Assembly (NCBI GenBank): GCA_023422955.1
Contig: JAFAGG010000018.1
Coordinates: 1 to 10,628 of the forward strand
Direction of reading: 5' to 3'
From: Pseudomonadota bacterium
GTDB taxonomy: Bacteria > Pseudomonadota > Gammaproteobacteria > Burkholderiales > Burkholderiaceae_D
DNA length: 10,628 nt
In this document: in pieces, positions 1 through 5,596 of the stretch
Numbering within the stretch: position 1 is the stretch's first letter
Layout: every line of letters starts with the position of its first letter
Notes under the pieces: model-generated
The model's database searches: none
Seen by the model: only the letters and a program-made list of their open reading frames with translations
What the model was told of the DNA's origin: nothing
Position numbers and translations under genes: made by a program

Positions 1-104
1 GCAGTTCAGGGCTATCGCCACTCGTTATGATAAAACCGCTCGCAATTTCCTCGCCGCCGTGCACTTGGCATCCATTACTGTCTGGCTTAATTGAGGGCAC
101 GCCC
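1..104 (+). mobile_element. 3' end of an IS5-family insertion sequence (partial)
   Basis: The window opens inside an insertion sequence: the reading frame up to position 94 is the end of an IS5-family transposase. Directly after the stop codon lies a GC-rich interrupted inverted repeat (GGGC-AC-GCCC, 95-104) that may be part of, or close to, the right end of the element. The exact terminal repeat and target duplication cannot be fixed because the other end lies outside the window, so the right boundary given here is approximate. Confidence 0.55.
2..94 (+). CDS. IS5-family transposase, C-terminal end (partial)
   Basis: Only the last 30 codons are present, entering from the left edge and ending at TGA 92-94. 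The peptide contains the run IATRYDKTARNFLAAVHLA and ends in VWLN. This is the characteristic tail of DDE transposases of the IS5 family (IS427/IS1031-like subgroup), where the R-Y-D-K-T region follows the catalytic glutamate and the protein ends in a short hydrophobic segment. The catalytic triad itself lies outside the window, so whether the element is intact or active cannot be judged. The copy sits about 420 bp upstream of frc in the same orientation, so read-through from the element could reach frc. Family assignment is from recognition of the tail motif; the precise subgroup is less sure. Confidence 0.8.
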   Translation, partial: QFRAIATRYDKTARNFLAAVHLASITVWLN

Positions 105-230
105 TAGGCAGTGGGCCGAAAAATCCATTACTTCTTTTTCTATTCCCTCTGGTTTTCCTGCGTTTCCTTTCTCATGTGCTATTCGTTCTCTGGCCAAGGC
201 AGTTCGCTTATGGCGAAGTTGCACCGAAAA

Positions 231-244
231 TTGATCATGGTCAA
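231..244. promoter_or_regulatory. Candidate FNR/Anr-type binding site
   Basis: The sequence TTGAT-CATG-GTCAA matches nine of ten defined positions of the FNR/Anr consensus TTGAT-N4-ATCAA. Its centre (237.5) lies 41-43 bp upstream of the start point predicted from the -10 element at 268-273, which is the spacing of class II FNR-activated promoters. FNR-family proteins activate genes when oxygen is low, which would suit an oxalate/formate pathway. The site and spacing are seen directly; binding and the regulator's identity are inference. Confidence 0.45.
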
Positions 245-267
245 TGAGTATCCAACGACGCTATAGC

Positions 268-273
268 TATTAT
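268..273 (+). promoter_or_regulatory. Candidate -10 element downstream of the FNR-like site
   Basis: TATTAT at 268-273 fits the sigma-70 -10 consensus at four of six positions and would place the start of transcription near 279-281. No good -35 hexamer sits at the normal distance, as expected for a class II activated promoter whose activator covers that area. Transcripts from here would have a leader of about 230 nt before frc. An alternative TATAGC hexamer lies just upstream at 262-267. Confidence 0.35.
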
Positions 274-277
274 GGCC

Positions 278-294
278 CCTCCCTAAGGAGGGAG
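278..294 (+). promoter_or_regulatory. Hairpin that pairs with a strong Shine-Dalgarno sequence
   Basis: CTCCCT (279-284) and AGGGAG (289-294) form a 6-bp stem with loop AAGG. An alternative register pairs CCTCC (278-282) with GGAGG (287-291). The 3' arm contains AAGGAGG (285-291), a full complement of the 16S rRNA anti-Shine-Dalgarno, so the stem would hide it. The hairpin lies at the very 5' end of the transcript predicted from the promoter at 268-273. Structure and motif are seen; a regulatory role is inferred. Confidence 0.3.
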
Positions 295-296
295 TT

Positions 297-374
297 GTGC
301 CGTCAGCCTCCAGCATCTTTTGTCCGTTGGACTCCTTGTGTAGGCAAGCAAGGTCGAGACGTGTTAGTGGTTAA
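297..374 (+). CDS. Possible 25-codon leader peptide upstream of frc
   Basis: A GTG at 297 lies five bases after the strong Shine-Dalgarno AAGGAGG (285-291) and opens a 25-codon frame ending at TAA 372-374. The peptide starts MPSASSIFCPLD and ends VSG; I recognise no family, signal peptide or membrane segment. The only support is the ribosome-binding site, its spacing and its place inside the predicted frc leader. A frame this short arises readily by chance, so this is a candidate only. About 140 bp separate its stop from frc. Confidence 0.15.
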   Translation: MPSASSIFCPLDSLCRQARSRRVSG

Positions 375-513
375 CTAGAGAATTGGTTATTTTTCTATTT
401 GACAAGAGGCCTCGCCTCCGAAGCCGAATTTGTTTTATATGTAATCCGTGGTCTGCGGCATCGGCTATGAACCGGTCGATAAGCTAAATCCATGATCCAA
501 AAGGAGATTTTTA
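375..513 (+). other. Intergenic leader of frc with no further gene
   Basis: No protein-like frame is visible here on either strand. A TTGACA at 399-404 resembles a -35 box, but no acceptable -10 follows at 16-18 bp. Directly after it comes a small inverted repeat, GAGGC-CTC-GCCTC (406-418). The stretch is AT-richer than the genes. It ends in the frc ribosome-binding site AAGGAG (501-506), seven bases before the ATG. Confidence 0.4.
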
Positions 514-1761
514 ATGACTAAGGCGTTGCAGGGCGTTCGCGTTCTCGACTTTACCCACGTTCAATCCGGCCCGAGCTGTACCCAACTGCTGGCATGGTTT
601 GGCGCAGATGTAATCAAGGTTGAAAGAGCAGGCGAGGGCGATATCACCCGTAGCCAATTGCGTGACGTGCCTGAGGCGGACAGCCTGTACTTCACCATGC
701 TCAACCACAACAAGCGCTCCATCACTCTGAATACCAAGCATGCCAAGGGTAAAGCAGTGCTGGAAAAGCTGATCAAGGAATGTGACGTACTGGTTGAGAA
801 CTTCGCGCCGGGCGCGCTGGATCGCATGGGCTTTACCTGGGAACGTATCCAGGAATTGAATCCCAAGATGATCATGGCATCCATCAAAGGTTTCGGCCCT
901 GGTCCATACGAAGACTGCAAAGTGTACGAAAACGTCGCCCAATGTACCGGTGGCTCGGCTTCGACCACTGGTTTTAGCGACGGCCCACCGATGGTGACCG
1001 GTTCCCAGATCGGCGACTCCGGTTCCGGCTTGCATCTGGCGCTCGGCATCGTGACTGCACTGTTCCAGCGCACCATGACGGGTCGTGGTCAGCGCGTTCA
1101 GACTGCAATGCAGGACGCCGTGTTGAACCTGTGCCGCGTGAAGTTGCGTGACCAGCAGCGCTTGGAACGTACCGGCATCATGAAAGAATATCCGCAATAT
1201 CCGGATGGTAAATTTGGTGAAGCGGTGCCGCGTGCTGGTAATGCTTCTGGCGGCGGTCAGCCCGGCTGGATTCTGAAATGCAAAGGCTGGGAAAACGACC
1301 CCAACGCTTACATTTACTTCATCGCTCAGGCACCTGTTTGGGAGCCGATCTGCAAGGTAATCGGCAAGGAAGAATGGATCACCGATCCAGACTATGCAAC
1401 TCCGACCGCGCGTTTGCCGCGTCTGATGTCCATTTTCGCAACCGTGGAAGAGTGGACCAAGACCCTGACCAAGTTCGAGGTCATGGAAATCCTGAACAAG
1501 TACGACATTCCTTGCGGCCCGATTCTGTCCATGAAGGAAATCGCAGGGGACATGTCCTTGCGTGAAACCGGTACGATCGTGGAAGTCGATCACCCGGTAC
1601 GCGGCAAGTACCTGACCGTTGGCAACCCGATCAAGCTGTCGGACAGCGCAACCGATGTGACCCGTTCCCCGCTGCTGGGCGAGCACACCGAGGAAATCCT
1701 GTCGCTGCTGGGTTACGGTCAGGCCGATATCGAGGCGCTGCGTAATGAGCAGGTGATCTAA
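514..1761 (+). CDS. frc: Formyl-CoA:oxalate CoA-transferase
   Basis: This 415-residue cytosolic enzyme transfers CoA from formyl-CoA to oxalate, giving oxalyl-CoA and formate: the activating step of oxalate catabolism. It belongs to CoA-transferase family III (CaiB/BaiF), whose members form interlocked homodimers. It is nearly collinear with E. coli YfdW/Frc (416 aa), including the N-terminal GVRVLDFTHVQSGPSCTQ and the LCRVKLRDQQRL region around 206-217. The catalytic aspartate that carries the acyl-anhydride intermediate (Asp169 in the Oxalobacter and E. coli enzymes) is Asp168 in GDSGSG. The glycine loop that closes over the active site is visible as SGGGQPGW (245-252). The ATG at 514 follows AAGGAG with seven-base spacing. 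The usual partner gene oxc (oxalyl-CoA decarboxylase) is not adjacent: an IS end lies upstream and fdhD downstream. The candidate anaerobic promoter at 231-273 may drive it. A paralogous family III transferase is possible, but motif-level identity to Frc makes that unlikely. Confidence 0.95.
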   Translation: MTKALQGVRVLDFTHVQSGPSCTQLLAWFGADVIKVERAGEGDITRSQLRDVPEADSLYFTMLNHNKRSITLNTKHAKGKAVLEKLIKECDVLVENFAPGALDRMGFTWERIQELNPKMIMASIKGFGPGPYEDCKVYENVAQCTGGSASTTGFSDGPPMVTGSQIGDSGSGLHLALGIVTALFQRTMTGRGQRVQTAMQDAVLNLCRVKLRDQQRLERTGIMKEYPQYPDGKFGEAVPRAGNASGGGQPGWILKCKGWENDPNAYIYFIAQAPVWEPICKVIGKEEWITDPDYATPTARLPRLMSIFATVEEWTKTLTKFEVMEILNKYDIPCGPILSMKEIAGDMSLRETGTIVEVDHPVRGKYLTVGNPIKLSDSATDVTRSPLLGEHTEEILSLLGYGQADIEALRNEQVI

Positions 1762-1786
1762 GCGGAAGCGTAGCCGCATAAGCCTG

Positions 1787-1802
1787 CGCGCTCTTGAGCG
1801 CG
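1787..1802 (+). other. GC-rich hairpin just after frc
   Basis: CGCGCTC (1787-1793) and GAGCGCG (1796-1802) are perfectly complementary around TT; in practice a 6-bp stem with a CTTG loop would form. No T-run follows, so it is not a terminator alone. It could protect the 3' end of the frc transcript or assist the larger stem downstream. The octamer GCGGAAGC occurs on both sides of it (1762-1769 and 1800-1807). Confidence 0.4.
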
Positions 1803-1807
1803 GAAGC

Positions 1808-1877
1808 AAAAAAAGCCTGTCGGGCAATCCTTTCATCATGGTAGTAAGATGTGGGGTGAGTCGCGACAGGCTTTTTC
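1808..1877 (+). terminator. Long-loop terminator-like stem between frc and fdhD
   Basis: AGCCTGTCG (1814-1822) pairs perfectly with CGACAGGCT (1864-1872). The stem is flanked by seven A residues on the left (1808-1814) and a T5 run on the right (1872-1876), so it can extend by A-U pairs and may work in both directions. The loop of 41 nt is far longer than in a standard intrinsic terminator, though it can fold a small inner CATC/GATG stem (1834-1837 with 1848-1851). It would end frc transcription just before fdhD. The loop may also hold fdhD promoter sequence, for example TAAGAT at 1845-1850. Confidence 0.6.
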
Positions 1878-1916
1878 TATTTGGTCTTTTTAATGCGTGT
1901 TTTTTGCGTGCGTGAT

Positions 1917-2765
1917 ATGAGCTATCGTCCTGAATTATCCAATGCCAGTGTCAACCTTACCCAGGAAGTGGAGGTAGTGGATGAGCGAGGCCGCCTCTCG
2001 ACGATTTTTATCCCTGCAGAGCGTCCGCTGACTGTTTATGTCGACAAGCGTGAATTGGTGACGCTGATGACATTGGGCGGTGCGCCGGAAGCGCTGACGC
2101 TGGGCTATCTGCGCAATCAACGCCTGGTGCGTTCCATCGACGATGTGGTGTCGGTCCATGTGGATTGGTCAGTGGACTCGGTTGCGGTCAAAACGCGTAA
2201 TGGCATCGCCGATATCGAAGAGCGCACCGCCAAAAAGGTGGTCACGACCGGATGCGGCCAGGGTTCGGTATTCGGCGGGCTGATGGATGAAATCGATGCC
2301 ATCACCTTGCCGGAGGATGCGCGCCTGAAACAGTCGGTGCTGTACAAGATCGTCGATGCCATCCGCACGCAAAAATCCATCTACAAGCAGGCTGGCTCAG
2401 TGCACGGCTGCGCGCTGTTTTCCAGCGATGGCGAACTGATTTACTTTGTGGAAGATGTGGGTCGCCATAACGCGGTCGATGCGATTGCCGGCAGGATGTG
2501 GCTGGATGGCTTGCAAGGTGCCGACAAGGTGTTTTACACGACCGGCCGTCTGACTTCGGAGATGGTGATCAAGGGCGCTCAGATGGGCATTCCTTTTCTA
2601 TTGTCCCGTTCGGGTACCACGCAGATGGGTCACATGGTTGCTGAAAAAGTGGGCATGTCGCTGTTCGCCCGCTGCACCGGCAAGCATTTTCTTCTGCTAA
2701 CCGGCAAGCAAAGGCTGGTCTTCGAGCCGGAGGCGCTCAATATCGACGGTTTGCGCGTAGCCTGA
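1917..2765 (+). CDS. fdhD: FdhD, formate dehydrogenase accessory sulfurtransferase
   Basis: FdhD passes sulfur from the cysteine desulfurase IscS to the molybdenum/tungsten bis-PGD cofactor, which formate dehydrogenases need for activity; it acts in the cytosol. Family blocks visible (numbered from the ATG at 1917, 282 aa) are ERPLTVYVDK (35-44), the cysteine loop VTTGCGQGS with Cys113, SVHGCALF, FVEDVGRHNAVD and TTGRLTSEMVIKGA. The E. coli protein has a C-G-V-C pair in the loop; here it reads C-G-Q-G, so the second cysteine is a glycine while the first, functionally essential one is kept. The start is uncertain: in-frame TTG 1881 and ATG 1893 lie upstream, none of the three has a good ribosome-binding site, and 1917 gives the family's usual N-terminus. 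Its position next to frc fits, because Frc releases formate. It ends 21 bp from the convergent lysR gene with no clear terminator between them. Confidence 0.93.
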   Translation: MSYRPELSNASVNLTQEVEVVDERGRLSTIFIPAERPLTVYVDKRELVTLMTLGGAPEALTLGYLRNQRLVRSIDDVVSVHVDWSVDSVAVKTRNGIADIEERTAKKVVTTGCGQGSVFGGLMDEIDAITLPEDARLKQSVLYKIVDAIRTQKSIYKQAGSVHGCALFSSDGELIYFVEDVGRHNAVDAIAGRMWLDGLQGADKVFYTTGRLTSEMVIKGAQMGIPFLLSRSGTTQMGHMVAEKVGMSLFARCTGKHFLLLTGKQRLVFEPEALNIDGLRVA

Positions 2766-2786
2766 GCGTCTCGATACGTCGGACGT

Positions 2787-3698
2787 TCAGCGCGGCCGCA
2801 TCCAGTATCCCGTTTCGGAATACACCGAGCGCAGCATCTCGATGAAGAAGCGGATTTTCGCTGGCAAGTGTCGCTGTTGCGGATAGACCGCCATGATGTC
2901 GTAATCCGGCAGCGCATATTCGTCCAGCACCGTAATCAACTGCCCTGATTCCAGCTCCGACTGGATCTCCCAGGTCGAGCGCCAGCCCAGTCCCAGTCCT
3001 TCCATGGTCCAGCGGTGCAGCAATTCGCCATCGTTGCAATCGAGGTTGCCTTGCACCTTGACCGTGACCGGCTTGCCGCCGTTCTGGAAATACCAGCCAC
3101 GCCCCTGTCCGCCCTGCAGGTTGAAAGCCAGGCAGTTGTGATGGGCCAGGTCGTCCAGCGTGCGCGGGATGCCGTTACGGTCAAAATAGTCGGGCGTGCC
3201 GCAGACCACGCGGCGATTTTTCGCCAGCCGCATCGCAACAAAATTGGGCTCGATATTGCCGCCTATGCGTATCCCCAGGTCATACCCTTCGCGCACCAGG
3301 TCGACCACTTGATCCGTCAGGTTGAAAGAGATCTTTACTTCAGGATTTGCCGCAATGAAAGTAGGAGCGTGCGGCGCCACATGCTTGCGTCCGAACGCAG
3401 CGGGAGCGGAAACGATCAAATGCCCGGTTGCCTTATGTCGCCCTTCCGATACAATGCGGTCTGCGATATCCAACTCTTTCAAGAGTTTTTTGCAGTGGTC
3501 CAGATAGACGGCACCTTGTTCTGTAAGTGTCAGGTGGCGGGTAGTCCGATGCATCAATTTAACGCCCAGGCGTTTCTCAAGAGCATCGATCCGACGCCCC
3601 AGCATGACGGGCGTGATGTTTTGTGTCAGCGCCGCGCGCGCCAAACTGCCTTTTTCTACCGCCTCTACAAAAGCTTCTATTTGAGTCAGCTTATCCAT
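2787..3698 (-). CDS. LysR-type transcriptional regulator, divergent from gcl
   Basis: This 303-residue protein has the standard LysR build. An N-terminal winged helix-turn-helix covers about residues 1-60 (QIEAFVEAVEKGSLARAALTQ, then TPVMLGRRIDALEKRLGVKL and HRTTRHLTLTEQG). A linker helix follows, then a periplasmic-binding-protein-like effector domain from about residue 90 (GHLIVSAPAAFGRKHVAP, DLVREGYDLGIRIGG). The TPVMLGRRIDALE recognition-helix region is typical of a CrgA-like LysR group common in Burkholderiales. The gene is transcribed away from gcl across a 131-bp gap full of inverted repeats. That is the classic arrangement of a LysR regulator controlling the neighbouring operon and itself, so I infer that it senses glyoxylate or a related C2/C3 acid. 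The effector cannot be read from sequence. The ATG at 3698 has only a weak upstream GGA. Confidence 0.93.
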   Translation of the reverse strand: MDKLTQIEAFVEAVEKGSLARAALTQNITPVMLGRRIDALEKRLGVKLMHRTTRHLTLTEQGAVYLDHCKKLLKELDIADRIVSEGRHKATGHLIVSAPAAFGRKHVAPHAPTFIAANPEVKISFNLTDQVVDLVREGYDLGIRIGGNIEPNFVAMRLAKNRRVVCGTPDYFDRNGIPRTLDDLAHHNCLAFNLQGGQGRGWYFQNGGKPVTVKVQGNLDCNDGELLHRWTMEGLGLGWRSTWEIQSELESGQLITVLDEYALPDYDIMAVYPQQRHLPAKIRFFIEMLRSVYSETGYWMRPR

Positions 3699-3706
3699 TA
3701 GGCTAT

Positions 3707-3731
3707 TATTCCATACCTGAAGTATCGAATA
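3707..3731. promoter_or_regulatory. 25-bp interrupted dyad, candidate LysR operator
   Basis: Outer arms TATTC (3707-3711) and GAATA (3727-3731) and inner arms ATAC (3713-3716) and GTAT (3722-3725) are symmetric about position 3719. Nine of ten arm positions pair, with one unpaired base on each side between inner and outer arms. The dyad begins nine bases upstream of the lysR start codon, so a bound protein could repress lysR and influence gcl. It does not fit the classical T-N11-A core exactly, so assignment to the neighbouring LysR protein rests on position and symmetry. Confidence 0.5.
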
Positions 3732-3757
3732 AAACGATTTTTTATAGTCTTATCAAA

Positions 3758-3781
3758 CTAATTAATTAGGTATAGCATACC
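3758..3781. promoter_or_regulatory. Two adjoining palindromes in the gcl promoter region
   Basis: CTAATTAATTAG (3758-3769) is a perfect 12-bp palindrome. GGTATAGCATACC (3769-3781) is a perfect 5-bp inverted repeat around AGC and shares one base with the first. The second uses the same GTAT/ATAC element as the dyad at 3707-3731, but in the opposite order, with centres 56 bp apart. A TATAGC within it (3771-3776) could serve as a -10 for gcl, which would place the repeat over the promoter. These are sequence observations; the proteins that bind are unknown. Confidence 0.4.
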
Positions 3782-3829
3782 GGCACTAATTTCTGTTCGA
3801 GTTTTAACATTCCGTTTTGGAGATGCAAC

Positions 3830-5572
3830 ATGGCAAAAATGACTGCGGCTGAGGCCGCCGTATACGTAATGGAGAAAGAGGGCATTACCAGCGCTTTCGG
3901 TGTTCCTGGCGCTGCAATTAATCCCCTGTACTCCGGTCTGCGCAAGCGTGGCAACATCCAGCATTACCTGGCTCGCCACGTAGAAGGCGCTTCGCATATG
4001 GCTGAAGGTTATACCCGCGCCAAAGCTGGCAATATCGGCGTTTGTATCGGTACTTCCGGCCCTGCCGGCACCGACATGATCACCGGCCTGTATTCCGCTT
4101 CTGCCGACTCCATTCCCATTCTGTGCATCACCGGTCAAGCACCGCGTTCGCGCATGTACAAGGAAGATTTCCAGGCTGTCGATATCGAATCGATCGCCAA
4201 GCCCGTGACCAAGTGGGCCGTGACCGTGCGTGAGCCGGCACTGGTGCCGCGCGTGTTCCAGCAAGCTTTCCACCTGATGCGCTCCGGCCGTCCCGGCCCG
4301 GTGCTGATCGACCTGCCGTTCGACGTGCAAGTCGCGCAGATCGAATTCGATCCTGATACCTACGAACCGCTGCCGGTCTACAAGCCAAGCGCAAGCCGCG
4401 CCCAGATCGAAAAAGCGCTGACCATGCTGAACGAAGCAGAGCGTCCGCTGATCACCGCAGGCGGCGGCATCATCAATGCCGACGCTTCCGATCTGCTGGT
4501 GCAATTTGCTGAAACCGTTGGCGTGCCGGTTATCCCGACCCTGATGGGCTGGGGCTCGATTGCTGACGACCATCCGCTGATGGCAGGCATGGCCGGTCTG
4601 CAGACCAGCCACCGCTACGGCAATGCCACCATGCTGGCTTCCGACTTCGCGCTGGGTATCGGTAACCGCTGGGCCAACCGCCACACCGGTTCCGTGGAAG
4701 TGTTCACCAAGGGCCGCAAGTTCGTGCACGTCGATATCGAACCGACCCAGATCGGTCGCGTATTCGGTCCTGACTACGGCATCGTGTCCGACGCTAAAGC
4801 TGCGCTGGAACTGTTCGTCGAAGTGGCGAAAGAGTGGAAAGCCGCCGGCAAGCTGAAAGACCGTTCCGCGTGGGTCAAGGAATGCCAGGAACGCAAGCGC
4901 ACCATGCAGCGCAAGACCGATTTCGACAATGTGCCGGTCAAACCTATCCGCGTGTACGAAGAAATGAACAAGTTCTTCGGCAAGGACGTGCGTTATGTGG
5001 CTTCCATCGGTCTGTCGCAGATCGCTGCTGCTCAATTCCTGCACGTGTATCAACCGCGCAGCTGGATCAACTGCGGCCAGGCAGGCCCACTGGGCTGGAC
5101 CATTCCGGCAGCACTGGGTGTTCGCGCATCCGATCCGACCGGCGACATCGTTGCCATCTCCGGCGATTACGACTTCCAGTTCCTGATCGAAGAACTGGCT
5201 GTGGGTGCGCAGTTCAAACTGCCTTATATCCACGTGCTGGTCAACAACTCCTATCTCGGCCTGATCCGTCAGTCGCAGCGTAACTTCGACATGGACTACT
5301 GTGTGCAGTTGTCCTTCGAAAACATCAATGCGCCGGAACTGAACGGTTATGGCGTGGATCACGTTGCCGTGGTTGAAGGCCTGGGCTGTAAGGCAATTCG
5401 CGTGTTCAAACCGGAAGAAATCATTCCTGCTTTCGAAAAAGCCCGCCAATTGATGAAAGAGTTCAGCGTGCCGGTCGTGGTCGAAGTGATCCTGGAGCGT
5501 GTCACCAACATCTCCATGGGCACCGAGATCGATGCCATCAACGAGTTCGAAGAAGTTATCGACCTCAAATAA
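3830..5572 (+). CDS. gcl: Glyoxylate carboligase (tartronate-semialdehyde synthase)
   Basis: Gcl joins two glyoxylates into tartronate semialdehyde with loss of CO2, the entry step of the glycerate pathway. It is a cytosolic thiamine-diphosphate enzyme of the acetohydroxyacid synthase family, which also binds FAD. The 580 residues align end to end with E. coli Gcl (593 aa), with a shorter C-terminus. Residue 51 in ARHVEGASH is valine, as in E. coli Gcl, where it replaces the glutamate that nearly all other ThDP enzymes use to activate the cofactor; this is a strong marker for Gcl over acetolactate synthase. Domain order is pyrimidine-binding (about 1-170), central FAD/transhydrogenase-like (about 190-330) and PP-binding (about 370-560), with the ThDP/Mg motif starting at GDYD (445-448) and closing at NN (472-473). 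ATG 3830 follows GGAG (3819-3822). It is the first gene of gcl-hyi-glxR and probably regulated by the divergent LysR protein. Confidence 0.98.
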   Translation: MAKMTAAEAAVYVMEKEGITSAFGVPGAAINPLYSGLRKRGNIQHYLARHVEGASHMAEGYTRAKAGNIGVCIGTSGPAGTDMITGLYSASADSIPILCITGQAPRSRMYKEDFQAVDIESIAKPVTKWAVTVREPALVPRVFQQAFHLMRSGRPGPVLIDLPFDVQVAQIEFDPDTYEPLPVYKPSASRAQIEKALTMLNEAERPLITAGGGIINADASDLLVQFAETVGVPVIPTLMGWGSIADDHPLMAGMAGLQTSHRYGNATMLASDFALGIGNRWANRHTGSVEVFTKGRKFVHVDIEPTQIGRVFGPDYGIVSDAKAALELFVEVAKEWKAAGKLKDRSAWVKECQERKRTMQRKTDFDNVPVKPIRVYEEMNKFFGKDVRYVASIGLSQIAAAQFLHVYQPRSWINCGQAGPLGWTIPAALGVRASDPTGDIVAISGDYDFQFLIEELAVGAQFKLPYIHVLVNNSYLGLIRQSQRNFDMDYCVQLSFENINAPELNGYGVDHVAVVEGLGCKAIRVFKPEEIIPAFEKARQLMKEFSVPVVVEVILERVTNISMGTEIDAINEFEEVIDLK

Positions 5573-5596
5573 TCATCAGCATAGAAAGGAATCGCT

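Noticed and set aside
399..440. Sigma-70 promoter based on TTGACA at 399-404
   Set aside because: The -35 is perfect, but positions 421-428 hold no acceptable -10, and the nearest TTTATA (434-439) is about 29 bp away.
511..1839. A 442-codon open frame on the minus strand opposite frc
   Set aside because: It shadows frc, has no ribosome-binding site or known motif, and would start inside the frc-fdhD terminator-like structure.
2776..2786. ACGTC-G-GACGT palindrome between the convergent fdhD and lysR genes, as a terminator
   Set aside because: A single-base loop cannot close as a hairpin and no T-run follows on either strand; it is too short to call anything more than a chance palindrome.
3758..5449. 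A 563-codon open frame on the minus strand opposite gcl
   Set aside because: It lies almost wholly antisense to gcl, whose protein is conserved end to end with E. coli Gcl. The antisense product is His- and Gln-rich with no recognisable domain, as expected from codon bias of the true strand.
3830..5572. Acetolactate synthase as an alternative for gcl
   Set aside because: Valine at position 51 in place of the catalytic glutamate, near-identity to Gcl blocks, and the hyi and glxR neighbours all point to glyoxylate carboligase.
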